Below are positions 43,895 through 54,912 of a stretch of DNA of 64,000 bases, in pieces. A program made the translations under genes and the position numbers. The notes under the pieces are model-generated. The model saw nothing but the letters and a program-made list of their open reading frames with translations. It had not been told where the DNA came from and did no database searches. How positions within the stretch are numbered: position 1 is the first letter of the stretch; each line of letters starts with the position of its first letter. Source of the stretch: Ephydatia muelleri (lineage: Eukaryota; Porifera; Demospongiae; Spongillida; Spongillidae); contig JABACO010000001.1 in NCBI GenBank assembly GCA_013339895.1, forward strand, positions 22,898,996 through 22,962,995, given 5' to 3'.

Positions 43895-44271
43895 TGCATG
43901 CAGTTCGAGGGATGCTGCAGAGGCACGTGCATTTATTAGTGGCGCACAAGATTGGGGCAAGATGTAACCGAATTAGGGGATGCGATAAGGCCAATCGCAC
44001 CACGTGTAGCTCTACACAGTGAAAAAACGCGTCAAATGAATCATTGATTCGCAATTGATTTGACAGTAAAATCAAGCGCAAATCAAGCGCACTTGATTTT
44101 ACTGTGAAATCATGCCGTGATTTAACAACTGATTTAAAATCCGTTGTGAAATCAATTATTGATTCGACGCGCGTTTTTTTTTTTGCTGTGTAGGGCACGT
44201 GACACACAATTACTATATAAAAATAAAAGCTCCACAGCTTGAAATACTCCACTGAACATATACGACAGAAA
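43895..44271 (+). promoter_or_regulatory. Promoter of secreted copy D, interrupted by a MITE
   Basis: The homology with copy B covers GCAGTTCGAG...GGCACGTGCAT, ACCGAATTAGGGG and CCAATCGC. It is then split at TCTA/TAGGGCACGTG by the element at 44015-44190. A TATA box (TATATAA, 44214-44220) lies 24 bases beyond the insertion and 52 bases before the ATG. Confidence 0.7.
44015..44190. mobile_element. 176-bp MITE, family 1, in the copy D promoter
   Basis: The left end reads CACAGTGAAAAAACGCGTCA; the right end in reverse reads CACAGCAAAAAAAAAAACGC. It is flanked by TA on both sides. Promoters of copies B (near 9657) and C (near 32414) read GCTCTAGGGCACG without the insert, giving two unoccupied sites. 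The internal sequence is rich in TGATT/AATCA, as in the member at 887-1048. No coding capacity. Confidence 0.9.
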
Positions 44272-44709
44272 ATGAGTGATCTAACTTTCTTCTCCATTCT
44301 AGTCACATTGGCTATAGGAACGCTTTGCGTCGAAACTGCTGCTCCCATTTCCGAGGCGTTAGAGAAAGTCTCAAAGGTTCTCGGAGAACGTCAAACTCGA
44401 CAAAATTGTGCTCCTTTGAATGCTATAACCGCTGGTGGTGATTACAGTGGCCTGTCGCAGCAGTGTAAAAATGCCATTTTAAACAATCCTGCCAATTCCA
44501 TCCAGGGAGCAATATGCACGTCGGCCTGCAATGATCTGTACCGAGCTGAAGTCCAATGCTACGGAGCCGCGGCCACACAAGCAGCTTACAAACAACTATG
44601 CACGAACGGCTACCAGGGAGAAGCGGCTCGCCAAGCGACGGCGCATTACGTCACTGTCGGGGCAGCGTTGATTGCAGCTGTCACTGCCGTGCGCGCAATG
44701 ATGCACTGA
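44272..44709 (+). CDS. Small secreted six-cysteine protein, copy D (145 aa)
   Basis: It differs from copy A only at three residues (K66 for N, P72 for A, A101 for V by my count). Signal peptide, ERQTRQN site, six cysteines and hydrophobic tail are intact. With copy A it forms the AGGDYSG subgroup. Its promoter carries a MITE only about 80 bases before the ATG. Confidence 0.85.
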   Translation: MSDLTFFSILVTLAIGTLCVETAAPISEALEKVSKVLGERQTRQNCAPLNAITAGGDYSGLSQQCKNAILNNPANSIQGAICTSACNDLYRAEVQCYGAAATQAAYKQLCTNGYQGEAARQATAHYVTVGAALIAAVTAVRAMMH

Positions 44710-44949
44710 AGTATCCGGCGAACGCATACTTTCGTATGATGCATTGTATCATTTAGCTGCAGTTGTACTGTTTTCGCTATGACTTTCATTCAATAGATTC
44801 CGTGTGTATAAAACATAGAAATTATAGTATACTATGATATCTACATGCATGTATATAGCCCATATACACTGCATGTAGGCCTATAGAGTGACATTTAAAC
44901 TCCCCGGGAAGGTAATTTAAAGTTTCGTTGGCTGACTCTCGGCCCTATG

Positions 44950-46078
44950 CAGGGCCGACGCCGGTGTCAAGTAAAATTGGGGATCCCATAACATTGGGGA
45001 CCCCATGCAGCGTTAAATTAGGGAACCCTTTATAAATCACATGCAGTGCGCATATGCATGAAGCACGTTCATTTGTTGTCACCTCTTGGAGAGCAACGCG
45101 ATGGATATGAAAGACGGTCGTTTCATTTACAGGGAAATCTTTACGTATCTTTTAGACATCAAGTACCCATCTGGCTTCTGCAAGGCAGATAAGTTGGCTT
45201 TACGAAAGAGAGCCAAGTTTTTCGAAGCAAAGGGCTTAATTCTGACATGAAAAATTTAATCAGGAAGAACTTTTAAAATAGCTCCATTCACTAAACCTTA
45301 TGCGCCTATGGAGAACTGGGGCATCAGAACTATAACTGTACAGCACATGTAAGACGATTACTTTGATGTAAGTGTGCACATGTTCAATGTGTTTTTTGGT
45401 TGAGATTGTTATTGCTGCTCAATCATTGCTTTGTAAGCAGTTTGGTATAGCAGGGCTTCAGAACACCACATATGATATTATGTGCAAACAATTTGTTCAT
45501 ATCTTGCACAACGGACAAGATCACTGGCTAACAGTTTCAAACATTGGGTTGCAGTCAACCTACATTAACATATTTGACAGTAAGCTTTTGTAGATTAGCA
45601 GAAAAGTACATATGATTGTGGTCTCGGCCAAACCGCGCAGTACCGCGGGAGGAGCTAGCTTCTGATAGCAGTTCACCAATATATATCCTTAGTCACCTTC
45701 GGTAAAGTGATTGCACGTTCCACAGCCTCACGATGGCATCCTGAAGACTCGTGATTTTTAAATCTGATGGTAGCGTCTTTCCAGTTGGAAAACCCCGTCA
45801 CAATGAAGGCTTTATCACAGTTGAAGATGATAGTCTGCCGTCTCTCTGAGCTGTCATGCACACATGACAAAACGCTAAATCACGGGCTTCATAATAACTT
45901 AACTCAGACACAATAAGACCGTTATTAACATGCATACTGCATGGTACGTAACTCTACTGACTAGGCCCTAAGTCCATAATCCTTGCCGGTAACATTAAGA
46001 AAAAAAAAAAACGGTAAGCCTCAAAAAGTGGTGCATGCGGCCATGGCCGCACCTGCTTGAACGGCGGCGTCGGCTCTG
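44950..46078. mobile_element. hAT-like transposon with gene fragments (copy D)
   Basis: Same ends and contents as 5599-6707: BTB/T1-like piece (45096-45247), C48-like piece (45381-45593), hAT TTF piece on the minus strand (45673-45870). It differs by small indels. It was carried along by the duplication, not by a fresh insertion. Confidence 0.7.
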
Positions 46079-46339
46079 AATTATGTTCACACCAAAATAA
46101 AGCACCGTCTATGAGCCAAGGTACGATGTATAAACGCCCGACGTTTGCCTCATTGCTGATAGATACATGCAGTAATGGTTAACGTTCTACAGGTATGGTT
46201 GTGCACGTGTACATGCATGTATATCACTGCATGCAGTCGTGGTAGATCCTGAGCTTGTTTGTACGGCGCCGAAGGCATGTCTAAAGATTGAAAAAGAAGT
46301 GTCGAGAAAGAAGATGGTGTATAACTTGAATTTGACTCC

Positions 46340-46398
46340 TTTGATAGGAACCCTCTGCGTCAAAACTGCTGCTTCCGTTGGAGAAAGCGTCAGGTGAT
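46340..46398 (+). pseudogene. Decayed 5' fragment of a secreted-protein gene (unit D)
   Basis: It matches the fragment at 6900-7057 (GGAACCCTCTGCGTCAAAAC) but has lost the CATTTCCGAGGCG segment. Confidence 0.6.
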
Positions 46399-48370
46399 TC
46401 AGCTGAACCCTTGGGAGAATTTTAGTCCTTGAGCAATCAAGCTTTGCAATGCACAATTGCATTTTCTTAACAAACCATACCACCATATGACTTGAGGGAT
46501 GGCCTGTGTTGGGGCATATGGTGGTATGGTTTGTTGAGAAAATGCAATTGTGCATTGCAAAGCGTGTCTTTGAGTACATGTATAGGTCAGCTTGCCTGGC
46601 CTGTGCTTTGTGTGATCTATTTATACACATGTAGATGTGCATGCATGTATTGATGTTGGCATGCATGGGTCATGCTATGCAAATTGATGGATGTGTGAAT
46701 CGTGAGGGGTAAAAATGTGTGTGGACCTTTAGTGTTGTCTTGTGGCTACAGTTTTGTCTGAGTGTCATGTACGTGGACTGGTATAATGAAGCTCTAACAT
46801 CAATACACTGTACAATACACATAGCAACAATAATCACCAAAACACTGCATATGACTCAGTAGTGAGTTGCTGCTAATGGCCTTATATAGTGCGAACATTT
46901 TTTAATGAAACCATTCACTGGGAATGGAGCTTTATAGCTGGGAGTCTATTAGATATTCAGTGAACAAATTTTGTACGTTGTTATTTGAGCAAACTTACAA
47001 TATCTGAAAGAACCCTCAAACATAGTGCTGACTCATTCTGCATGGAGGTGGTTTAGTCATGTGCCAAGTTACTTGTTTGAATGTGTTGCAATGGTGTGAT
47101 ACAGTGACTATTCATAGAGAGGTGTCGACATTGCTTGTAAGCATATGGACTAGTTGCTCATCTCACAAGTTCTCAGCAGGTGCACTGCACACATGCCGAA
47201 AGGGGTTAGTATATAACATACACATAACAGCCAAATAATTGCCTGTGGATGACTTCAATTTCGGTCTTGGTAGAACAGTATGTAGTTGCCTGGCGGGTTC
47301 TTAATTTGTGTTGTCTCTTCCCCCTCCCCACATTTGTAATTGTATATATAGTGCATTTACATTGTCTCAGAAACCACAAAGCACACTTTGCTATCTAAAC
47401 ATGTGTACTAGCATCTGCTGATCGCGCGAGAAACCACAAAGCACACTAATACTATGCTGTCTAAATATGTACGGGGCGACTTCCTGCCGATTTGTCGCAT
47501 GCAACTCAAATGAATGTTCCGCAAACCATCAGTAAACTAAACAATTACGGAACTTTTACCCATATTCATTCGAGTTGCATGCGACAAGTCAGCAGGAAGT
47601 CGCCCCGTGTATGCCGGCCTTAAGTTAACTAGGCAAATAGGCGTCTGCGGAGTGACCACAAAGCAGATATAGGCATCTGCGGAGAAACCAAAAAGCACAC
47701 TATGCAGCGTACCAAGTTCACTACCTCTGATTAAGAATCAGACCTGTGATTCAACTGAAACCATGGGAAATTTTAGTCCACACTCCCACCTCTCATTAAG
47801 CATCAGGTGAGTCAGCTGAAACCATGGGGAAATTCTAGGCCTTGAGCAATTGTGAGTTCAGGGATGGCCTGCATGCGTTGGAGCATATATGGTGGTATGG
47901 TTTGTTGAGAAGATGCAGTTGTGCATTGCAAAGGCATGTCTTTGAGTACATGTATAGGTCAGCTTGCAGCCTGGCCTGTGCTTTGTGTGATCTATTTACA
48001 CATGTAGATGTGCATGCATGTATTGATGTTGGCATGCACGGGTGATGCTATGGGGCTACAGTTTGTCATGTACATGGACTTGTATAATGAAGCTCTAGCA
48101 TATACTGTACAGTACATGTACCTAAAACAACACTGAATCTCTGCATATGATTTGTGAGTTACTTCTAATGCTTTACATAGCGCATTAATTTAGTTGAACA
48201 TTATAACGATTCACTGGGGACAGCGAGCTGGGAGTCTATTAGGTTCAGTGACCGAACGTTTTGTACCACATTGGTTGTTTTAGTGAGCTTACACAATCAT
48301 TGTGAATAATATTGTCAGAGAGAACCCACAAGTACAGGTTCTGCATGCTATACGAAATGACTATGGGGAC
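46399..48370. repeat. Unit D downstream spacer with hairpin and internal duplication
   Basis: It is collinear with unit A 7058-8905. It contains the hairpin (about 46439-46566), the family-2 MITE (47471-47608) and the second internal block from about 47850. No gene is supported. Confidence 0.65.
47471..47608. mobile_element. 138-bp MITE, family 2 (unit D)
   Basis: Near-identical to 8057-8194, at the same place in the duplicated unit. Confidence 0.75.
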
Positions 48371-48389
48371 TGGACATGGGGCGGGTAAG

Positions 48390-49730
48390 TACAGTGTACT
48401 GGAACTTGCCGCAAAAGGAATTATGTCGGACCACTAATGTAGTAGGAGTGGATCTCATGCAAGGAGTGTGCTTTGGGATCATGCCTGTCACACGTCACCC
48501 CAGCACCTTCTTTCTATCACAGCTGGTCACATTGGTGGATATGTGGGCATGCAGACTGTGTCCATTGGGCTCCAATTAAAGTGGTCACTACTGGTATGTT
48601 CTCTGTGGAATGATCAGGTCTGTTTAGATGTGCATCATGTGATCTCTGGTAGTGTGTCATGTGACCTAGGTGGCGGTGGCCTGCAATGAGCGGTGGGCAG
48701 CATAGTAGCACAGGAACACTCATAAGATTGGAGGGCGTGGCCAATACAAATTCACTGTACTTTTGTATTCAAAATGCCCAAGTTTGTGGTTAGAGGAGAA
48801 GCCTCCACCCCAGTCGTTTTACATGCGTCATATGTGTACAGTCCCAAACAAAGTGCCACATCATGTCCTGTAAAACAACAAATACTTCATAAGTACCCAC
48901 ACATCCATATGCACACATGCACATGCATGCACACATGCACAAGATGTTTGTTGCACAGAATAATTGTTATGACACTGTAACCATTTGTCTATGCTAAAGC
49001 CATGAAGATATCATATTCGCATGCAGATGATGTGCACATGTTCACAACACAATCCATTTGTCCAGAGTATAAAGAGCACACACACCATTGTTGTCCTGAT
49101 CATACAGAGCCATCTCCAGGATGGCATAGCCCTGTATATTAAGTCTAGCGGGGTGTGGTCACTCCGTAAGAAAATGGCTGTCTTTACTGAAAAATCACCG
49201 CCGCACATGTTCATCGGACCAGCCATTCGTAAGCTGCGGCTTACTCGTATTGCCACTGCCATCGACGGCTGAAAAGATAGTGCCCTCCTCCCTCCTCGAC
49301 CACACCTACTGTATGCCCATGCCCAACCCCCCCACAAAGCCTCCAAGCCTCAATACTTGCAACCTGTAAACACTGACTCTGGGGAACCGACATATGCAGT
49401 TCTGTATATTGAGAACTGGAACTACAACCACAGCAACCAGTGATGTCCCTCAAGAATGAAACTACATTGTTTCCATGTCAACTGCAGATGATGACTTCCA
49501 CATAAAGGAGGGCGTGGCAGGTCCTCAGGCTGGGGTAGCAGGGACGAGTCCCCCTCCTTCCTCTCCTCCCTCCATCACCATACAGGCCAACATAGAGTTG
49601 GGCACAAAGATGACAACATAGCAGCAGGGTGTGGTTACCACGCCCCCTGTCCCCCTCCTCCCCCTCCCCGTACAGAGGTCAAGCTAGGATCTTTCTCCAG
49701 AAGTGATGGGAACAAGGAAAAGAAGATGTG
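48390..49730 (+). pseudogene. Duplicated coding-like fragments of unknown gene(s), copy 2
   Basis: It is collinear with 12381-13660: HLLSITAGHIGGYVGMQTVS, KMPKFVVRGEASTPVVLHAS, FIGPAIRKLRLTRIATAIDG, KEGVAGPQAGVAGTSPPP. Here the first fragment carries about 40 extra bases (after AAAAGGAATTATGTCG) that introduce a stop. In the first copy the frame continues, so copy 1 may be closer to the parent at that point. Parent gene not recognised. Confidence 0.35.
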
Positions 49731-49740
49731 TGTTTCATGA

Positions 49741-49860
49741 ATGTGTGTGTGTGCGTGTAAGGTGTGTGTGTGTGCGTGCGTGCATGCGTGTGTGCATGTG
49801 TGTGCATGTGTGTGTGTGCATGTGTGCATGTGTGCATGTGTGTGTGTGTGTTTGTGTTCG
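49741..49860. repeat. (TG)n microsatellite, second duplicon
   Basis: Interrupted TG/TGCATG tract corresponding to 13676-13880, shorter and of different internal composition. Confidence 0.85.
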
Positions 49861-50125
49861 TGGTATGCATGGGTACATATACACTGTACATGTACTGCAC
49901 ATCATACGTTGTCCCTACTGGATGTGTGGTCACTATCATGCCCCTCCTCTTCTACTTACAGGTAGGTCAAAGGATGAATTCTGTGCATGGATAAGTAGTA
50001 CTACAAATATGTCATCCCTGATGGGGTTCTGAAGCAGATCCTGGGCAACATAGGGTCCTTGACTCTGGTCTACTCAATGACCTAGAAGTACGCATGGCCA
50101 ACTGGTGAGTGTGTAGTATCACCAT

Positions 50126-50565
50126 TTGCTCCTCTACACGCCATCCCTCCGCACTCCATCCGACTCACACGCCATCCCTCCACACACCCATGCCATCCCT
50201 CCACACACCATCCCTCCACACACCATCCCTCCACACACCATCCCTCCACACACCATCCCTCCACACACCATCCCTCCACACACCATCCCTCCACACACCA
50301 TCCCTCCACACACCATCCCTCCCCACCCTCCATCCACACACCATCCCTCCACACACTATCCCTCCCAACGCCATCCCTCCACACCATCCCTCCACATGCC
50401 ATCCCTCCACACCCCATCCCTCCACACACTATTCCTCCACACACCATCCCTCCACACACCATCCTCCACACGCCATCCCTCCACACACCATCCCTCCACA
50501 CACCATCCCTCCACACACCATCCCTCCACACACCATCCCTCCACACACCATCCCTCCACACACCT
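50126..50565. repeat. Expanded 15-bp minisatellite
   Basis: More than 20 copies of ACCATCCCTCCACAC with a few variants, homologous to the short array at 14575-14672. Because 15 is a multiple of three, it is open in several frames on both strands. These frames are not genes. Confidence 0.9.
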
Positions 50566-50851
50566 GTTTCTAGCATCAGATATTGAATTGTCACTTTGTC
50601 GTGACTCTGCACAGAAGTGTAGATACATGTACTTTAGACATTATGTTGTACAATTGCAACATGTGTACATCTCCTTATTGTACCTCTACCATACAGTGCA
50701 CTACATTATTCCACCTCTATATGTATATCCCTCATTCTGCCATACTGATGGCACAGTTTTCATTATGGACACATGCCTGGCACATAGGGTACATGTGCAT
50801 CTCTCACACACAAGTAGATGTCTCATCGATCAGGTGATTCCATGTCCGAGT

Positions 50852-51400
50852 TCCACAACAAAGTTGCAGGACTATACCAACCTGAAAATTGTGGACATGG
50901 ATCTGGCATCGGACACGGGCTTTTCTTAGTTCACCATGTCCAGGCCCTTATCGCTGTGCCTCCGTGAGTGCGTCCAATCCCCTCCAGGCCAGGATCTGGT
51001 GCACTGTGGTGGACATGTTCTTGAAGGTAGGCAAGACCAGTGATGCCCTCTCGTGTGTGCAGGAGGCCCAGTTCTTGGCCCCACACTTCCCCTCAGTGCT
51101 GTTCAGCTACAGGTGTGTCATGCAAGTCAGCGACAATGAGAAGGCATCTGGAGAACTGTATCGCAGCGCCTTGGCTCTCCAGCTGACCAATCTGATTTCC
51201 CTAACATTGATTGGTCAGCTGTAAGAGGCCACTGCTGTGGACCAGCTCAACCATGAAGCGTGGTATTGGTTGGGGGAGGTTTTCTTGAGTCAGGGACACA
51301 AGGAACTTGCGGCCAACTGCTATAGGATGGCTCTGAACCTGGAGCTGACTGCTCCTGTGCAGCCATTTTCTGTTGTCCCTCATCTCTGGTTCCTTCTTCG
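50852..51400 (+). pseudogene. TTC7-like C-terminal TPR region, decayed, copy 2
   Basis: The frame RIWCTVVDMFLKVGKTSDAL, SCVQEAQFLAPHFPSVLFSY, NEKASGELYRSALALQLTNL, then a stop where copy 1 has a sense codon, then VDQLNHEAWYWLGEVFLSQG, HKELAANCYRMALNLELTAP and VQPFSVV. TPR residues W, A, G, A and the HEAWYWLGEV block match TTC7 C-termini. It is better preserved than copy 1, but still interrupted and without upstream exons. Confidence 0.6.
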
Positions 51401-51416
51401 TTGTGAGATGTGTGGG

Positions 51417-51755
51417 GTCATGTGGTACTATAGGTGCTACGTGTGGGGTCATGTGGGACTATAGGTGCTACGTGTGGGGTCATGTGGGACTATAGGTGCT
51501 ACAGTGTGGGGTCATGTGGGACTATAGGTGCAACATGTGGGGTCATGTGGGACTATAGGTGCTACGTGTGGGGTCATTTGGTACTATAGGTGCTACATGC
51601 GGGGTCATGTGGGACTATAGGTGCTACGTGTGGGGTCATGTGGGACTATAGGTGCTACATGTGGGGTCATGTGGTACTATAGGTGCTACGTGTGGGGTCA
51701 TGTGGGACTATAGGTGCTACGTGTGGGGTCATGTGGGACTATAGGTGCTTCGTGT
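51417..51755. repeat. About 31-bp minisatellite, longer array
   Basis: About eleven units of the same sequence as 15466-15676. Slight unit variants (ACAGTG, AACATG, ATTTGG) differ from those in the first array. Confidence 0.9.
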
Positions 51756-53302
51756 ATGTTGGGAAAGAAATCTCATACATAGATGTGCAAATTATGTAAA
51801 TTATTAATTTAATCAATTCTAGGGAGGTTGAATCGGTTTATGGTTGATTATGCATTGGAGACGTTTTGTAGCACTGGCATCTCTTCAGAAAGTAGTCAAA
51901 TTGGTCACAAGATCTAAGAGTGTATTGTGCTATACTTTCTATACATGATTAATATATAACCACTTTGCAACTCCAGTTTGAAGCTAAGCTGTATGTTGGA
52001 TTTTTCAAGTGATTCAACTAAATTAATATTACTTTATATTTTAAATTGAAAGTTCTTAATTCAACAAAGCAATAATGAGTGCAGTTGAACCAATTTCCAA
52101 AGGTGAATTTAATGTACAAGTAGATACACAATAATGGTTCCCCATAAATCAAGTTACAAGCACTATACATGCAATGAGGAATATATTGTGGTTAAGTAAC
52201 CTTAGTGAATTTATTTTGAATAAATAGAATTATTTTAAACATTATAAAGGTATTGACCTTGTTTAACACTGTTTAAATTGGTTGCTACGTAATGAGACAC
52301 GCTGTATGTATGTGTATAGTGTGTGCAAGTGTGCACGATGTATGTAAGGACTATAGTGTATCATCACTCGTACAAGAAAGTGACATGCCTATAGTACTAT
52401 CTGTAGTTAAGAAGCTTGGGAGTGCAACAGGAGGAGCAACAGGAGGGGCATCGACCACCACCACCTGGACCCATATACCGAACTCTACTAATAATAATAT
52501 TGCAGTAGATATTTTACATTTAGCCCCAGATTAGAAGAGAATAGCAAGTGCTAAATCCTATGCTTATTCTACAAGGATGATCAGGTGCGTTGGAAAAATT
52601 ATAACATGAACCAATGACAAAAGGGACCTGTTATAATAGTGTCTAGTGCCTCGATGATATTATGTGCTTATTTTGTGCCTTGCCTAATACGATACAAATG
52701 CTACCAAGCTAGAATGCCGATGGTGGAGGGATTATACAATATATCACCATGCAAGGAAAGGTCACAGAAGTCGGATCAGAAGAGGGTCACATGAAAGTTC
52801 GGTATCACAGCAATGGTAGGTCTGGGACAAATTCTGTAAACAACTTAATCATTTCCAGTTCTGATGGGCTTGGGCCTCTGTAACAACAACTGAGTACCCA
52901 TATATGAGAAGGGATGAAAACTGCGGGAGGAAAATCTGAAGTATTGAACCACACCCACCCATACCCAAAATGTACAAAGTGTCTGCATGCCACATTCACA
53001 CTAGAATATCTTCATTTCTGCCAATTCTAGCTATTAGGCTAGTGTGTGTATTATTTAATGTTCTTCACTTATAGAGCTTGCTACATGTTAATGATGTCAT
53101 ATTTACGCGAAACAGTGTCGATGCATTGCAAATGTCCAATCCCATTCCGTAGGTCTTTAATCAATGGTGCACATCAGATGTCTACTGTAGTAAGGACTGT
53201 GCATTTAACACAAACATACAATAATTGCAGAATGGCCTGACAAAATGTGTAATCTCTAAATCAGTAACTGTACATGTATGGAACTCACCTTACATGTGTA
53301 AG

Positions 53303-53358
<56 letters not shown>

Positions 53359-54700
53359 TGTAATAGGTCTTCCATGTTACCCATATTTGGTCATCGTATC
53401 AGCTGCCACTCTCTATAACAATAGGGTGGCCCTCATTACCATACATGGATGCAAAGGCACTCAGTACTGCCATGACTATAGATTTCAAAGGTCACTTGGG
53501 TTTGCTAGTTGTGTGATAATTGTTCAATGTCCAAATAGTGTGCGCATAATGATATGACCTCACCATGCAGAGACACCTATTGTCAACATGCTACGGACCA
53601 TGGTGCTTTCTTCATACATACATAATTCATTTGTCATGTACTCTGTATGGATACTGTATCCAAGTAGGCAGTGTCGTCACAAAGGTTGTGTGTATGCTGG
53701 GAATTAAATGTACAAAAAATATTAATCAGCATTTTTAGTGTAATAGCATCCGCCCCTACCATTGTTCGGACATCCATATTCATGTGTGCTTGTTATCACG
53801 GTGTTATTGAACATCTGTGAAATGTACCACATATTTTTCATTGCACCTGCTGGCTTCCTGAGTCTGGTTTTATGTATTTGATTGGCATGCATCTGCCTTA
53901 ATGTGCATGAAATTGAGCACCTGACCATCAGGGAGGTCTTGTGAAGGGAATGTAATCTTCCATTTCATTCCTCCCAACCTACAGGACAGCAACCAAGAAG
54001 ATACATAGAATCCTTGATGCTATCATCATCTAACAGTGCCCCCTGGAAAGGCTTGTGCAAGTCAACAATCTACTATGCAGAATGCAGAATGGGCCTGTTA
54101 GTTCATATTTAACAATCTACTTGTGTGTGCATTGTATGTTATGTGCGTGTGTGAGCAGGTGAGTATTGTTTAGCTTGTGTAGTGTTTTTCACAAAGATGC
54201 AGAATGGGCCTGTTAGTTCATATTTAACGCAACAGATTATGCTTATCCTAATTATAAATTCATGCTACAATAAGCTAACCCAGCTAGTCTTGTATGTCAC
54301 TGAATAACCAAAAGTACTCTGTAATACCCTTATGTGACCCCTTCAAAGAAATCCTTATGAGGAAAGCCGATACAAGTTTACTGGTTTGGGGATGGACCTG
54401 CAGCTGACCTAGCAACGTCATGATTCCTAGATGGCAGAGTGCAACAACATGCATGCTAGACTTTTCTGCATTGGGGCACTACTGACATTGAGCACTTACA
54501 TGTACACAACTACCACCAGGACATAGGCTTTTAACAAAACCAGTGATCAGTGCCATTATAGGTCATGGCCATGTGTGCAGTAGATGTACTATGAATGATC
54601 CGTATAGAGTGGCAGCTAGCTGTTTATGTCAATAATGGCCAATGTGGGCAGACTGCTATAAATGTGTAGTAATGAGGTTGTTGTGCGCTACAGCGGTTTT
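51756..54700. other. Duplicon spacer and copy-2-specific sequence; no gene seen
   Basis: To about 52370 it is collinear with 15677-16310. 52370-54690 has no counterpart in copy 1. A (TG)n tract lies at 53303-53357. A phrase GCAGAATGGGCCTGTTAGTT CATATTTAAC is repeated at about 54088 and 54199. No coding region is convincing. Confidence 0.45.
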
Positions 54701-54758
54701 CTGAGTCCTTAACTCTTTTGAGTCCCCTTTTATGGTCTCTCTTATATCTTTCGATCCA

Positions 54759-54912
54759 GGCATTTGAAAAGGAGAATCCACGAATTGTAATTCACATGTC
54801 TGTCACCATATCCAGCAAGTTAGCTGCAGAACCCTCATCCCATCCAGCACTGAGAATGGACCCCAAAAAATTGCTATGTCTTCGTGTTCTTCATTGCCTG
54901 TGTAGCTTGTGA
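54759..54912 (+). other. Exon-like piece; unoccupied homologue of the TIR insertion site
   Basis: After a polypyrimidine tract and cgatccag acceptor the frame reads AFEKENPRIVIHMSVTISSK, then LAAEPSSHPALRMDPKKLL, ending at 54912. At 16491-16501 and 20950-21090 the same sequence is split by the 4.4-kb TIR element exactly after GAAAAGG. The encoded fragment is not recognised. Confidence 0.5.

Noticed and set aside
43710-44348. Minus-strand 212-codon frame across the copy D promoter and MITE
   Set aside because: It crosses a transposon and the start of a real gene on the other strand, with no family resemblance.
50190-50565. CRISPR-like regular array
   Set aside because: The 15-bp units abut without spacers and the genome is eukaryotic; it is a minisatellite.
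50082-50929. Overlapping long frames (HHTIPPHTIPP-type and VWRDGVWRDG-type) over 50.1-50.6 kb
   Set aside because: A 15-base minisatellite is open in many frames at once; the homologous array at 14575 is much shorter.
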